DNA of 64,000 nt from Ciborinia camelliae. Taxonomy: Eukaryota > Ascomycota > Leotiomycetes > Helotiales > Sclerotiniaceae. Shown here in pieces: positions 12,455-24,397 of the stretch (the first letter of the stretch is position 1; each line of letters starts with the position of its first letter). The position numbers were made by a program, and so were the translations under genes. The stretch is taken from NCBI GenBank assembly GCA_025890175.1, contig JANPYM010000012.1, positions 1,900,677-1,964,676 on the forward strand, written 5' to 3'. Under the pieces are notes generated by a model, which did not search any database, was not told where the DNA came from, and saw only the letters and a list, made by a program, of their open reading frames with translations.

Positions 12455-13781
12455 ATGGTATCTCAAACCTCTATCGGCACTTCTTATCTCATAGTGGGTT
12501 CTGGAGTTTTTGGCATATCAACCGCTTATCATCTCTCAATCGCACATCCTGATTCATCCATAATCCTTTTGGATCGTTCGTCTCCTTTTCCATGTTCACT
12601 TGCTGCTTCTCATGACTACAACAAAATCGTCCGCGCCGATTATGAAGATATATTCTATTGCGAGTTAGCGCTCAAAGCACGCGAATTTTGGAGAAATGAT
12701 CCTCTGTATAAGCCGTATTATCATCAGTCTGGGTTTGTAATTATTGATGATCCGGGTCTTGGACGAAGAATCATTAACAATTATGAGCAATTGGGAGTTT
12801 TCGATCATCAGGCTCAAATTGTTGGGCCGGACGAGATAAAAACTATGTATAGTGGGCTATTTGAAGGAACGGACTGGAGAGATGTGAAAGAAGTCTTCGT
12901 TAACAAAGGAAGTGGATGGGCAGAGGCCACGAAAGCCGTTCAAAAGATTGCCGCGATGGCAAAGTCAAATGGCGTGAAGTTTATTGAGGCAGATGTGGAG
13001 AATCTTGTCTTGGAAGTGGATGGTAATTGTATTGGCGTATTGACAAAGGATGGAAGGACTTTCCGTGCAGACAAGATCATATTATCAACCGGCGCAGGTA
13101 CAGCAAAGTTGCTTGCAGATTCCGCACCACAGATGCATCATGTCCTGGCCGAGGATCGAATTACTGCAGCTGCAGTTGTGGCTGGCCATGTCAAGTTGAA
13201 TGAAGCTGAGTATGAAAGGATCAAATATACCCCGGTATTTGATCATGCAGTCGGAGAAGTTTTAGGTAAATGGACATTTGAGTTGGTGGTCGAACAGCGA
13301 TACTTAATTTTGTATAGGCGCAGTACTCCCTCCTACCCCTGATGGCATTCTCAAATTCTATGTGGATGTTAGCCTCAAGAATACAGTACTCCATAATCGC
13401 TCAGGGCATATGATATCGGCTCCACCCAATGAAGCTGACCAAGCGCAGCACATCGTCCCCAAACGTCTCCAAGAGGAATGTTATCGAGTAATGAAAGGTA
13501 TTTATGGCAAAATGGCCGAGGAATTTAAATTTGACTCTTTCCGCCTGTGCTGGTGGGTTTGACTACAGGTCTCTTCTATTTTCAACCCTAATGTTGACTT
13601 TAGGGATGGAATTACTCCCACCCAAGACTTTATAATATCGGAACATCCACACTGCCATAATTTGTACATTGCTACTGGCGGTTCTTTCCATGGCTGGAAA
13701 TTTCTACCAATCATCGGAGATTATGTTGTGAAGATGCTTGACTGTGAATTGGATGATGATCTTACTAAACGATGGGCATGA
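12455..13781 (+). CDS. FAD-dependent amine/amino-acid oxidase (sarcosine oxidase / fructosyl amino acid oxidase family)
   Basis: Three exons (12455-13265, 13318-13552, 13604-13781) give 407 residues with introns of 52 and 51 nt. The N-terminus holds a dinucleotide-binding fold, YLIVGSGVFGISTAYHL (GxGxxG near residues 15-20), followed by LLDRSSPFP for the FAD ribose. The C-terminal block reads LCWDGITPTQDF across the second splice; Cys348 there aligns with the residue that binds FAD covalently in monomeric sarcosine oxidases. The ending GGSFHGWKFLPIIGDYV is also typical. The family oxidises secondary amines such as sarcosine, pipecolate, saccharopine or fructosyl amino acids, releasing hydrogen peroxide. 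The precise substrate is not determined by sequence alone. I see no clear peroxisomal SKL tail (ends KRWA). Start chosen at MVSQTS, just ahead of the fold. Confidence 0.87.
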
Positions 13782-14045
13782 GATCGTGATCACAAGGGGA
13801 GTGCAAGTGAGAGGTTTCTTCCTAGACGAGAACTGAGAGATTTGACTTGACTTCAAAGTAGGCTTTTATTAATTACTAGGTAAAATTATGAGGTCTACCA
13901 ATTTTATCGCAAAGCTGATGCAGTTCATGTGCCCAAGGATAGTCTCCTTTTTGCGAACAAGAGAATATACAACAGGATGGTTCGTTTGCGTGAACGGCGG
14001 GGATGTCCCAGCTCTGACTTTCGGCTTTCTCCACAAAGGAACAAC

Positions 14046-15017
14046 TTAAAGGAGGATTTGGGCTTCTCCTGGCTGGACGGTACCGTTTCCAATGGCGTAA
14101 CCATGAGCACGGGCAACCAAAGAATATGGTACCAAGTATCTGTATATTTATCAGTGTTGTCTTCTTCAAAATGTTCATCTGATGACTTACTTGTCCAGGT
14201 ATGGAAGAACTTCTGCGGCACCAGGGGTGTTTCGCCTATTTCGCAGTCAGAAAACACGATTTCTTTAGGTAGCAAGCAGGTAACTTACCAATCTCTCATC
14301 AAGTCCATGGTCATTCCAAATAATCCCATGAGATGAACACCAGCTTGCTCCATACGACGGTTGGCATCCGCAGCCAATTTATCGCTCAAAGTACCACTTG
14401 CTTCGGTGTTGGCCCACACATCATAGCCTGCCTCAACAAGTGAGAGGGCGAGGAAAGAAGTACCTATGGATCGGCATCAGTACGGGGAGCTGAGATGTAT
14501 TTTGGAGGGCAGTCTCACAAACTTCCGTGACAATACCACCAATGATCAGCTGCTTCTTACCGGTCGCTTCAACGGCGGCACGGAAATCAGCATTGTCCCA
14601 TGCGTCCACTTCTCCTTGGCGCTTGATATAAGGGGCAGTTGGATGCATCTATTATTATGAGCCTTATTTCAAAGTCATGGCAGTTCAGTACTCACGGCGA
14701 TGATTTCCTCGGGAAGTGCGCTGTTTGGTCCTTGCTCAGCAGATGTGGTCAAGATTGTTGGAAGGTCGAAAAGGTTTCCAAGAGCTGCATGTCCGAGAAG
14801 TGATTGTCTGAAGACTGTTGGGTCATAATCTCTCACGAGCTCAGAGAGTCCAATTTGGTGATCAATGATAAGAAGTGCGGCGTCGCTCTTGTTGAGGCGA
14901 TCGAAAGTAAATCCTATTATCTTGTTACCATCCGGTTGGATATATTGGAAACGAAATCGTCGACGTACCTTGAACAGCGAGGGCCGAGGCCAAGATCACA
15001 GAGCTAGAGAATTTCAT
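14046..15017 (-). CDS. Isochorismatase-fold cysteine hydrolase with a hydrophobic N-terminus
   Basis: Six exons (15017-14969, 14913-14696, 14648-14519, 14463-14289, 14235-14191, 14139-14046) encode 236 residues; exon 5 is only 45 nt. The first 17 residues (MKFSSSVILASALAVQG) look like a signal peptide and come from exon 1 alone. The catalytic residues of the isochorismatase fold are visible: Asp34 in LLIIDHQIGL, a Lys in the ATGKKQLIIGG block, and Cys133 in GIVTEVCTSFLALS. The later GVHLMGLFGMTMDLMRDW and GHGYAIGNGTVQPGE blocks resemble the YcaC-type subgroup. Such hydrolases cleave ether or amide bonds in small molecules; the substrate is unknown. If the signal peptide is real, the protein may be secreted, as reported for isochorismatase effectors of some plant pathogens. 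This is inference. Confidence 0.85.
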
Positions 15018-18000
15018 CTTGCTTGTTTAAAAGAGAAGTTTAAATGGAAGTTATGGAGTTTTGAACTGAGTCAATGTTGATGATGATGGTGGTGATGATT
15101 AGAAATTGTAGGAAACTCTTGTGCTTTTTATACATATCCTCTTGGTCGTGAAAAGGCACTCGAGGCGACAGCGCCCTATCAACATCTTTGAGGATCTCAC
15201 CGACAAAGATCCACCAAGCTCATCAAACACAAGGAAGTAATCAGAATATTGGGTCCCTAGCATTAAATTCAATATAAACCGCAAATTCTAGGCTCCATGA
15301 TGCTCAACGGATAGACCGAGACTAGACGTCAAACTCAGTGCGACGTTGGCCTATATTTACCATTGCCACAACCGAAACAAATCGAGGTTTACCAATAGAG
15401 AAACCCCACCATGGACAAATATATGAAGCTATTCAAAAACCGTTTGCATCCAAACGAGATATTTCCCCTATGGGCACCTGGCCTGTGGGTCCTATGATGT
15501 GGGGAGCCTCTATGCAACCTCTTTACTCAGCAAGAAACAATCAAGCTTAATGTAATAGCTTGCAATCTATAATCAACAGTGGAGTAAAAATACATTAATA
15601 CAAAAGGTTTCAAATCTCAAAAAGCTGCATATCGCGTACACTTTTTCGCATATACTCCGATGCTATTGGTGCAAATGGCCAGGGTGTTGGATCTTGGGCT
15701 CCACAGTATCTGATGAGTAACACAGTAGGGAAGGCTGTCAGCAAAGAGTAAGAATGATCAATCTTCATTCCACTTACGCGAGGTTGTCTTGGCTCGCTGG
15801 GGGTTGGCACGTTTCTGGAGCTTTTTCATGTAAGCAGATCTTGTATACCCAGATATCATTACTAATCGATGTGCAGAACTTCCTCACAGGACGCCGAAAT
15901 TCATATCATGTAAGGATTGGGAAATCATCGTGTAAGGCTCTGGTAAGCGCGGGAAATTTATTGCAAAGTTCTAGGTAGATTGGCGTTTGATGGGGCGTAC
16001 TCGTATTCGAGATGCGAGATATTCGTCTTTTGATAATGGCGAACTTTGATCTAAGGTCTCGAATTCCAAGACCAGAAACAACTGCGAGAATTTCTCCACA
16101 TATATCGAGCTTTCTTGCCACGAGAAGATTGTTGGGAAAAGAAGATCTTGAAAATGACCCTTTGGTGTAATGCTTCCCTCGTTGTGTATTTGCAGTTCCA
16201 TCATGGAAGTTTCATGATTCGAATTTCTACTTGGACATTGACCCAGCCAGCTCAATTGTGATCTTTCCCCCAAGGAATCAAATTTTCATCATCTACTCAT
16301 TTATATTTTAAAGCGTCTAAGCGTGTCTACAACATATGTCGGTCGTGGCTCGTGATATGTCAATCCTCAAATAGCTCACAAGAGTCTCGGATTCAGAAGG
16401 TTGTCTGGATTCATCTTTGGTATTGCATTTATTCCCAGCTCTGGCTTCAACATCAAGGCCATGAACCATCTTCCTTCGTAGTCTTCTCCTCGCTGTTTTT
16501 AAGCCCGAAAAAGCTTCTTTGATTCCCGTTTGTTCACTTTCCTCTATTTTCTGGTCCTCAGAAAGACCCGAATACCTCCCCTTCATTTTACCGTGAAGTC
16601 TAGGGTGTCCCCTCGTGCTGTTCGGTGACCAGACCAGTGTATTTGTTATTATGCCATCGCTTTTCAGTCTATTTATCTGATTCTCGTCGAAATGTCAGGG
16701 TGAGAAGCCTATTGTTGAGAAGAGCTGCTTATTCATTGAATATCCTAGTTATATCACCGAGTCAAGAGTTCTATACGATCATCAGCAATCAGCACGGGAT
16801 GTAGTCTAGATCAAGTCTTACTACTGGTGCTTCAATTTCGCCACAGCCAATGGAGGTCTGGAACCTAGAGAAATGTATATAGTTGATGTGGGAGTGAGTG
16901 GTCTTAACAAACGTCTACCCGGTGACTCAAAAGATGGATGCAACGTTAGATATGTCCTTGTTTTTGGATTCTGCCACGCCTTGAAATGCAATGTATATAC
17001 AATATACCCATGCGTCTGAGGCAATAAAAAATAAAGCCCGACGCAATATTCAATATCATTAGGCTATATTGGTTGAAATTTCCATTCATCTCACATCAAC
17101 TCTAAGATCTTAGAGATCCAAAAAATGTACTTTGCCTCCAACACCAAGTTGTAAGTCTGCTTACTCTTTACAGTTTCTATACTACTTAACCAACTCCCCA
17201 ACCGTGGCCCACCAGGCCTTTGCCAATGCATTATCTGTTTTGACTCCGAGAACCTTTATCATCTTCTCAACCATATGTACATCTCCTTCCACTGTATCAA
17301 TCAATTCAATCTCCACCCAGCTTGGTCTAGCACCCGAGCCGAAATCGAGCTGCCAAATATGATGCATCATTCACATCGATCAAAATATCACCAGGCTTCG
17401 CACGTCCCCATAGAACGGAAATTCGACGCAGCAGCTCCATCGTCTCTCCTCTTTGAGATGCCCACTTGTAGCGACGCTCGCGGGTTACAGTCCGGAAATC
17501 TAGATTGTCTAATGAGGGCTTCTCCCTATTCACCATGAACATGCGTTCTTCTATTTTGTGATTGTAGGTACTCAATGGTGCCATCCGCATGTATGTATTG
17601 ATTTCCGATGCGACTTTTTCCTCTCGGAATGTGACTCGGTGTATTCTTCCGAAATTCCCATCAGCGGATCACTAATCGATGATTGAACGATCCCCAGTAC
17701 TCTTAGAACCCTGGTTCGTAGAAGACCAAAGCAGACCAAGATATATCGTTCCGCGCATCGAGATGTTCTTGCAATCATGGATGCGCGTGGATGGAGCGGG
17801 GATCCATTAATTTCCGCAAAACATCTCTTCTTCATGGACGAGGACCTTGGATGATGTTCTCCACCTCGTTATATCCTTCCAGAATTTCGAAATCTAGAGG
17901 TTAGAACCACGGAAGATGAGGCTCGCATACTTTGATCTCAAGCCGGTGCGTGCGTGCCGGTCGAAAGAACTATCTCGATGGAAGCGCATGCGGATCTCGC

Positions 18001-19168
18001 GGTCCAGAAGATGTAGATGACCACCCGCGTTAACGAATGTGAAAGAACATTGCTTTCGCTCTATCGAGAGAGCATGGCATTATTGATGCGAGTTGGTTGA
18101 AGGTTGACGGGCTGGCTAATCTTCCGACCCTCTTTCGTCACCGTCAATCTTAATTTCGAATCCAAATCCTCTCTTCATGGCATGATTTTTCGACCCCTTG
18201 AATTGCTGGAATATCTATCCTATCCTATAGTTGATTACGATCGCTGTTCGAGAGGCTTATATCTAATAGTATGTTAGAGTTGTTGCCTTCCTTCAAACAT
18301 ATACGAATTCGGAGACTCTCAAAGATCATATCATATAACACTCAAATTTGAGAGAATTCCAATGTATTAACTTCATGCCATATCATATAGATTATTAGAA
18401 GTCTGAGAGCCGGGTAAGGTATAACAGATTAAAGCAGGAATAGAGGGAGGATGTTGTCGAAAGCAAAACAGTTATACAAGTCTGAATATCCATTTGAAAA
18501 TGAGTGATTAAATGCCAACCATCTAATCTTGGTAGGACCAACCCGCACTTCGGTGAGGAATTTACCAAAGGGTATGTTATCGCAGCTTAGTATCTGCTAA
18601 TGTGTGATCTGAGAACATTGAAGGAACCAGTCATGTCCATATTTAATGCTAGATAAATCAATACATCACTTGGTTGAGCTCAATATGAGGCCATTTTAGT
18701 CAGCTTCAAGAAGATAAAAAAGACAATCCAAAAGTACCCATTAGAGTCGACTTTTCACAGCGTCCTATGAATTTTTGGCACCAGAAGTTGGATGGTTTTG
18801 GATAGACGCAGAAGATCACCCAGAAACCCGCAAGCTATTTCCCAATTTTATTCAATTCAACTTCTTTATACTAAAGATTGTCCAAACTTCATGATAAATG
18901 CAGCCTTGACAACACACGCTAGCATACAGTCAACGCCCTGAGTTGGCACTCGCAGCTAGCATCAGCGGCATCATCTTCCGCTCCATAGCTTGTCTTCTCG
19001 CCACCATACATAATCAGAAAAGCCATTCCCTCAAGAGCAAAGTAAAATCCCAATGTTCGTATTCGGGGCCTGACATCGATAACTTGTTCTGGATGTGACA
19101 TTAATAACCCGATGCAACAACGCTCCATCACGAAAACCATTGTAACAGAATATATCTTCGCGAAATCT
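15018..19168. other. Gene-poor region with possible remnants
   Basis: More than 4 kb without an intact recognisable gene. On the minus strand, frames at 16317-16586 (89 residues, basic, many Arg/Lys), 15971-16273 and 15610-15810 show codon-like composition, but I could not join them by splice sites or match a family. A better-supported remnant at 17182-17660 is listed separately. A 73-residue minus-strand frame at 18919-19140 lies just after the next gene and is unrecognised. From about 17.9 to 18.9 kb I see nothing. Confidence 0.5.
17182..17660 (-). pseudogene. Probable decayed gene fragment, unknown family
   Basis: Two overlapping minus-strand frames read as one protein broken by a single-base shift. 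The upstream frame (17660 to about 17365) contains INTYMRMAPLSTYNHKIEER and then GRAKPGDILIDVNDASY. The downstream frame (17370 to 17182) continues with WQLDFGSGARPSWVEIEL and ends AWWATVGELVK. The shift falls in a few bases around 17355-17370, where no intron fits. No start with a sensible upstream exon could be found. I do not recognise the family. It may be a degraded gene or a small gene with an unresolved intron. Confidence 0.3.
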
Positions 19169-21060
19169 CTATTCTAGCATCGCATCGTCATCGGATGGTC
19201 CTGTAAGGTCGACGATACCAGCAGTGAGATGCATTGGTTGTCTGTCGTTCGATCGAAGGACAGGACCGCTAGAGGCTGTCTGACCAAGACCAGGAATACC
19301 AGCGACGGAACCCAGGTTACTAGCACCGGCTACCTGACCAAGACCAGGAATGCCAGCAATAGAACCTGCGTTACTAGCATCGGCGGGACCATTGATTCCA
19401 GGTGGTCTGGCAACTCGGCCTGGCGTACTTGCTGCTCTGAACACGCCCATTCGAGGCATACCATTAGGACCAGGGCTTGGAGAAAAAGTGTTGTTTAAGA
19501 TCGGGGTATGCCGGCCATTCGAAAGGTTCACATGTGTTTCGACGACCCTACTGCCGCTGTTCGTGGTAGGCACCCAGGGTTTGATGCCGACGGTTTGCAA
19601 ATGGATGATATTGTCGGAATGAATTTCTACCGGCCTGACGTCGGGGGCATTTCTGTCAAGATCTATTGTAAAGCAATCATCCGTCCATTTAGAATTTCCC
19701 AATTCGGCCTCTTGAACCACATTGGAAAGGCGACCGTTGGCGATCAGCTCATTTTCCTTCGCGCAATGACCGTCATACTCTCCCTTCAAAGCATTAATTT
19801 CTTGTTGTTTTTTCCGAATTTGATTCTCCAGGTCATTGATATCTTGGTGAAGTTTGTCCTGATCATCCATGTTTTTCTGTTTTTCAGTGTTGATGGAGTC
19901 TAGCTTACGGGCTCTATCCAAGTCACCGCGTGCAGCCCTAATAACCTTCAAAAAGTAGTCCAGCTTTTCCATCCAGAGACGAAGCTTTGGAACAAAAGAG
20001 TCGTCTTTAAGTACGACGGCTAGGTCAAGGGCATCTGTGACCATCGCCTGAATGGTTTGAATTGATACCGACGGGATCCGGTGTACGGCAAGATGGCGAA
20101 TATGTTGAATTCGGTCAAAGATTTTAGCAAGTGAGCTGTTTTTCGGAGCTTTGATTGCTTCAGCGGGTATTGTACATCCGTCCAATACTCGCCACCATAA
20201 ATTCAATTCGATGGCATCAGGACAGTCCCATTTGTTTGCATTCAGCATTCTCGGAAGCCACTTTTGTACGAACCGATAACACATGAACTCCAATACAGTT
20301 TGGATAGACCGAAGAATTGTTATTTGTAAAACAAAAGGTAAATAATAAGGGGTATCCTGTTCAAGGGGGTATCCACAAAGAGGACCTTTTCTAGAACTTA
20401 CTGCATTTAATTTTCAAATTAGCTTAGCATTGAAAGTGTGAATTAGAGGTTAAATAAATTCTCACCCTTTGCGTTTAAACTTCTTACCGAGTACCTGCCA
20501 TCTATCAATGCACCTCTCTGGAACTGAGGGATCTGGCCTGGACCTGATCTTGCGGCTCTATTTTGGGGAACCAGGACGTGAGGAAGTTGATGACGCTGTC
20601 CCCGATGTTCTTCGATGGGTTGAAGTGGATCTCCGCGATTGCCAATTCTTTCGCTGACATTTTGTCGATTGCGTCTTCTTGACTTTGCCTTTCGCTCTTT
20701 GGGCCTCGTAACTCTCCCACCATGAACTCTGCCATGATCTGGATGATTATTGGGTGAAAGTCCTTCAGCCAATGATAGCAAATTTAAAGCACCTCCAGAT
20801 TGCTGCAACAACCATGGTTAGCAAATAACCTCTGCCATTTTTACATAAGTCGGTTGAACAATACATACATTTGTATTGCCGGTGTTGGTTTGGGTATGTG
20901 GCTGACTGGGACTGAACTCATCCCCATCTGCAGATTCATCGTCGGAAGATATATTTATGATATCCCTGCTGAAAATATTCCGTTCATTGACAATAGCATT
21001 CAAGTCTTCTCCTTGGACATCCAAGACACTCTGCTGACGTCTTCTGTTTCTTTCATCCAT
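19169..21060 (-). CDS. Unrecognised coiled-coil protein with SUMO-interaction-like motifs; model uncertain
   Basis: Exon 1 (21060-20869) starts MDERNRRRQQSVL and carries IINISSDDES, a hydrophobic core followed by acids that looks like a SUMO-interacting motif. The last exon (about 20396-19169, roughly 409 codons) has an alpha-helical part with FMCYRFVQKWLPRM, a coiled coil rich in Glu/Lys/Gln (DINDLENQIRKKQQEINALK), imperfect repeats of GSVAGIPGLGQ, and ends GIVDLTGPSDDDAMLE, a second such motif. The middle (20443-20802) is open in two frames. The frame holding MAEFMVGELRG has the most protein-like codons but must change frame near 20500 to enter KKFKRKGSRKGPLCGYP. Another frame joins cleanly by splice sites but gives an Arg/Gln/Pro-rich, unnatural-looking segment. 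A nuclear or SUMO-linked role is only suggested by the motifs. Confidence 0.55.
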
Positions 21061-22208
21061 AATGGTTTCACCGATGGCTGTAAGAAGATTGGAGGTGTGG
21101 TTAAATTCGGATTAACATAGTTGGAAAACAAATAGATAAAACAACCGGAAGGTAAAGAATATAGTGGGAGAGAGTAAAATTACCGAGGACCAAAATGGAC
21201 AGAAAATTCACTTGATTATCGATTTTCTCTTTCCTGTAGTAACTACCTTATCATCCTTTGATAAACTGACTCGAGCCAAAAAGGAAAGATCAACTGACCT
21301 AATAATTTAAATTGAATTAAAGATTGACTACCTGATGTTTATTAGATAAGGCTGGGAAATACTATATGCATTTCACACTTCACACTTCACACTTCACACT
21401 TCACACTTCACACTTCAAATATGCTGTATTAAATTTCACAAGGAAGAGAGACAGAGACTACCTACCTGAGGTACTGATTGCTTGCTTATGGACAAGGCTG
21501 AGAAATATCACCAACTTCACCAACTTCACTTCTAGCCGGCCAACAAGTTTGCTCTAATCCAAGCTGCATAGATATATTTAAGCCTCACAAAACAGTCTAT
21601 GCTCCCCTCAATACCCAGAAAGAATCAACAGAAACAGAAGCAATGCCATCCTTAAACGCAAGTGAAGATAAATGAGGGTATCAAAGTTCGAATAGTGCAC
21701 CCCATAAAACATACTGGGTGTGCGAAAAGGGCCACAGCATCTCGAGAATCTTATTCAATTCCGATACCTACTCACTAACTGTGATATTACTTTCCTCAAT
21801 CTCTCCAAACTTGAAGTCTAATATCTCCTCCTTGTCCCTCTTCCTCGCTTCTAGAACTAGACCCCAAGACTTCCACGCCAGGTGCTCTCCACCCCGATCA
21901 GCCTTAGAAAAATCTTGAGAAGGCGGAAACGCTCTCTCAATATGATCTAAGTGGCTGGCTAGCGTCTCAATCGCAGAAGATTAGGAGCCGCCACATCAGC
22001 CACTGCCCGTACCGTGGTTTGTTGGATAAAACTAGTTGGTCTATACGACCAAGGACGTTTTTGACTTGAAATTCAAGGCCAGGAGATCCATATTAACATG
22101 GTAAAATTTGCTGAAATGTAAGCAACCATGAAATGAGGAGAGCAGGTGATTCATTTCGATACCCAGGGTCACGTCACTTTATAAGTGAGGCACACCAGGA
22201 TTATCAAA
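21061..22208. other. Intergenic with CACACTT repeat
   Basis: About 1.1 kb containing the promoter of the coiled-coil protein gene and the 3' side of the Asteroid-like gene. Apart from the short tandem repeat at 21370-21418 I see no gene. Confidence 0.55.
21370..21418. repeat. Tandem 7-bp repeat (CACACTT)n
   Basis: About seven head-to-tail copies of CACACTT. It is a simple microsatellite with no sign of function. Confidence 0.9.
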
Positions 22209-24081
22209 TCACCAATCAGAAGCCAATATATCAAATGGGTTCGTTGATTTTTTACTTGCTGTAACAGATGGATTTAGTTGGTCTCTTTTCCTTTTCTTCT
22301 TTTGCTTAGGCGCGGCAGCTAATGATTCTTTTCCTTGGCCCGAATCTCCAAGCATCCATTCCTTCATCGTTTTCAACGTGGAGTCCAATTGCCTAAAGCC
22401 ATTAAGATCATCGAGGCTTGGTAGGCCTCGAAGCATATCATTTAATTGCAAGAGCGGTTCGGGGACTGATTTACGACCGCCAATCAAGATCAAAAACGTT
22501 GTCATCTGCATCAAAATCCTGAAGGAGTAATAAGACCCTTGAATTTGAGCCATAAGATGTATCTTATCCCAATCCCACTCGCTCTGGGTGTTATCGGGAT
22601 CCAAGATTCGGAGTCTAGCCAAAACCTTTTTGCCCAGACTCGTTTTATCTATCGACTCCGACCACTCGGCGTCTTGTAAAAAGGCGATAGAGGTCCAGCT
22701 ATCGGCAATAGATTGTCCTTCGAGTTTGACCTGGGTTTTGTGAAGAGATCTCAAAACTTCCGTGCAAGCTTCTGAAATGTCTGAAGCCGCTGGAATCTCC
22801 CACTCCCTCCCACGTGAGGCTTTAGCTTGCCTTTTATGTTCAAAAACTGACCTTCTCCTCTCTTCGACAGGGAGTATTACATTGATGCAACCGTATGCCA
22901 ACTGACGGATAGATGTAGACATCTCCCAAGCATTGGTTCGAGATGGAGAATCAATGAGGAATGGGAGAAAGATGTTGATATCTTTCGCACTATCCTGAGG
23001 AACATTTGAAGGCTGGGATATGCCAAGACATTGCATGAAATAAGGAAACTGAAGAACATACTCGCAAATACGAGGATCAAGGACTTGAAGGGCAGTCTTT
23101 ACAACAGAAGATTTTACCAGCGCTGGATTGGAGGTAGCTACATCAATATCCACTGGCAAGTACTCCTTGACAAAGTCTTCGTACATATCTTTGTGTTGAT
23201 TGATAGCGGTCGATGTAATTGCTTGTTTCAGTAATTTTGGAAAGCTACCATGGCAATCGATGACAATCTCAAAAGCAAGAGCCCGAATACCATAAGAAGA
23301 TGGAAGGCCCAATCGCTTGACGATGGATCCAGCATCGAATATTCGGGACTGCAACGCCCATGAATCGGCCTCAGATGAGACTTCAACATCTTGGAAGAAG
23401 CTCACCGAGCCGCTGGTGCCAATTTCATGAACCAAGAGATCAGAATCGCCAGTAAGAACGATTCCACCATATCGACTCAGATAGCTTGCACAATATGTAT
23501 CCGCCTCTCCCGGGACAAGAGCAACGAGATGTTTATATTTGTTGGAATTTTGCAATGCTTCGATTATAGAAGGTACGAGAAAGGATGAAGCTGGAAGCTT
23601 TGTAAAATTGGGACGTTGGGGAGCAAATCCAAAAGGAAATGATGCAGATGTAGTTCGATTTGTTGAGGAAGGTCGATATCTCAAGCCAGATGTGTATTCC
23701 TTATGATATTTTTCTAATTGCTGTGTATTTCGATTAAGCCTTTCGTAACGAATATCTAATTTGCCTGGCGGTAGGAAACCATCAAAGTATATTCGTTTCC
23801 TAATTCATCATCAACACAATGAAGGGGAACTTCTAATCATATAGAACTCACACCACAGCCCCGCTTCTTTCCAACCCATCTAGCCATGCTATTACAGTCT
23901 CCCCAAGCTCTTTGTAAGATGGATTTGCTTCAAAATAATTTCCCGCGGACTTCTTGGTACCTAAACATACATGATAAATGTGATATGCCAATCCTGGACC
24001 ATCAATCACAATATCTCTGCCCTTCAATGGACGGAGAGCTGCAAAAGGGCGCAAGAACGTTATTAGATGCGGAATTCCCAT
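22209..24081 (-). CDS. Asteroid-like protein with XPG/FEN1-type nuclease fold
   Basis: Two exons (24081-23852, 23799-22209) with a 52-nt intron give 606 residues. The N-terminus MGIPHLITFLRP and RDIVIDGPGLAYHIY follow the XPG N-domain plan, where a Gly-Ile/Val start and an early Asp bind metal. The internal block LVALVPGEADTYCASYLSRY then GGIVLTGDSDLLVHE supplies the acidic XPG-I residues (E, D, D). Asteroid-family proteins keep this fold; most are of unknown function and some may lack catalysis. The C-terminus after about residue 560 is basic and includes KQKKKRKRDQ, a likely nuclear localisation signal. The gene shares a 316-bp divergent promoter with the PRPP synthetase. Nuclear nucleic-acid processing is a reasonable inference only. 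Confidence 0.82.
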
Positions 24082-24397
24082 TGCGTTAAAGGCCAGGACA
24101 ATATTTATATCTATGTTACATCATTTTATTGTATCAGTTGAAGAGAAGCTCCAGCTCACGGTGAGTTTTCACGGGAGAAATATGTAATGAGTGAGGTTTG
24201 CTAGAAGAAATATAAAATTTCATGAAGGGATGAGATGAGATGAGAGGTATAATATCCAATCCTTACTTTCTGCCGAAGTCTCGTGCCGCCCTCAACCCAG
24301 CCCTGTTTAGCGCAGCAACCCCACCACGGATCTCTCGCCAAAAGTTTTTCTTTTCTTTCCGACATCAAAAGCATCCTCAACAAAAATAATCATCAAG
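24082..24397. promoter_or_regulatory. Divergent promoter Asteroid-like / PRPP synthetase
   Basis: A 316-bp gap between two oppositely oriented starts; it should carry both promoters. It includes a GATGAGATGAGATGAG run around 24230-24245. No specific operator was recognised. Confidence 0.5.
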
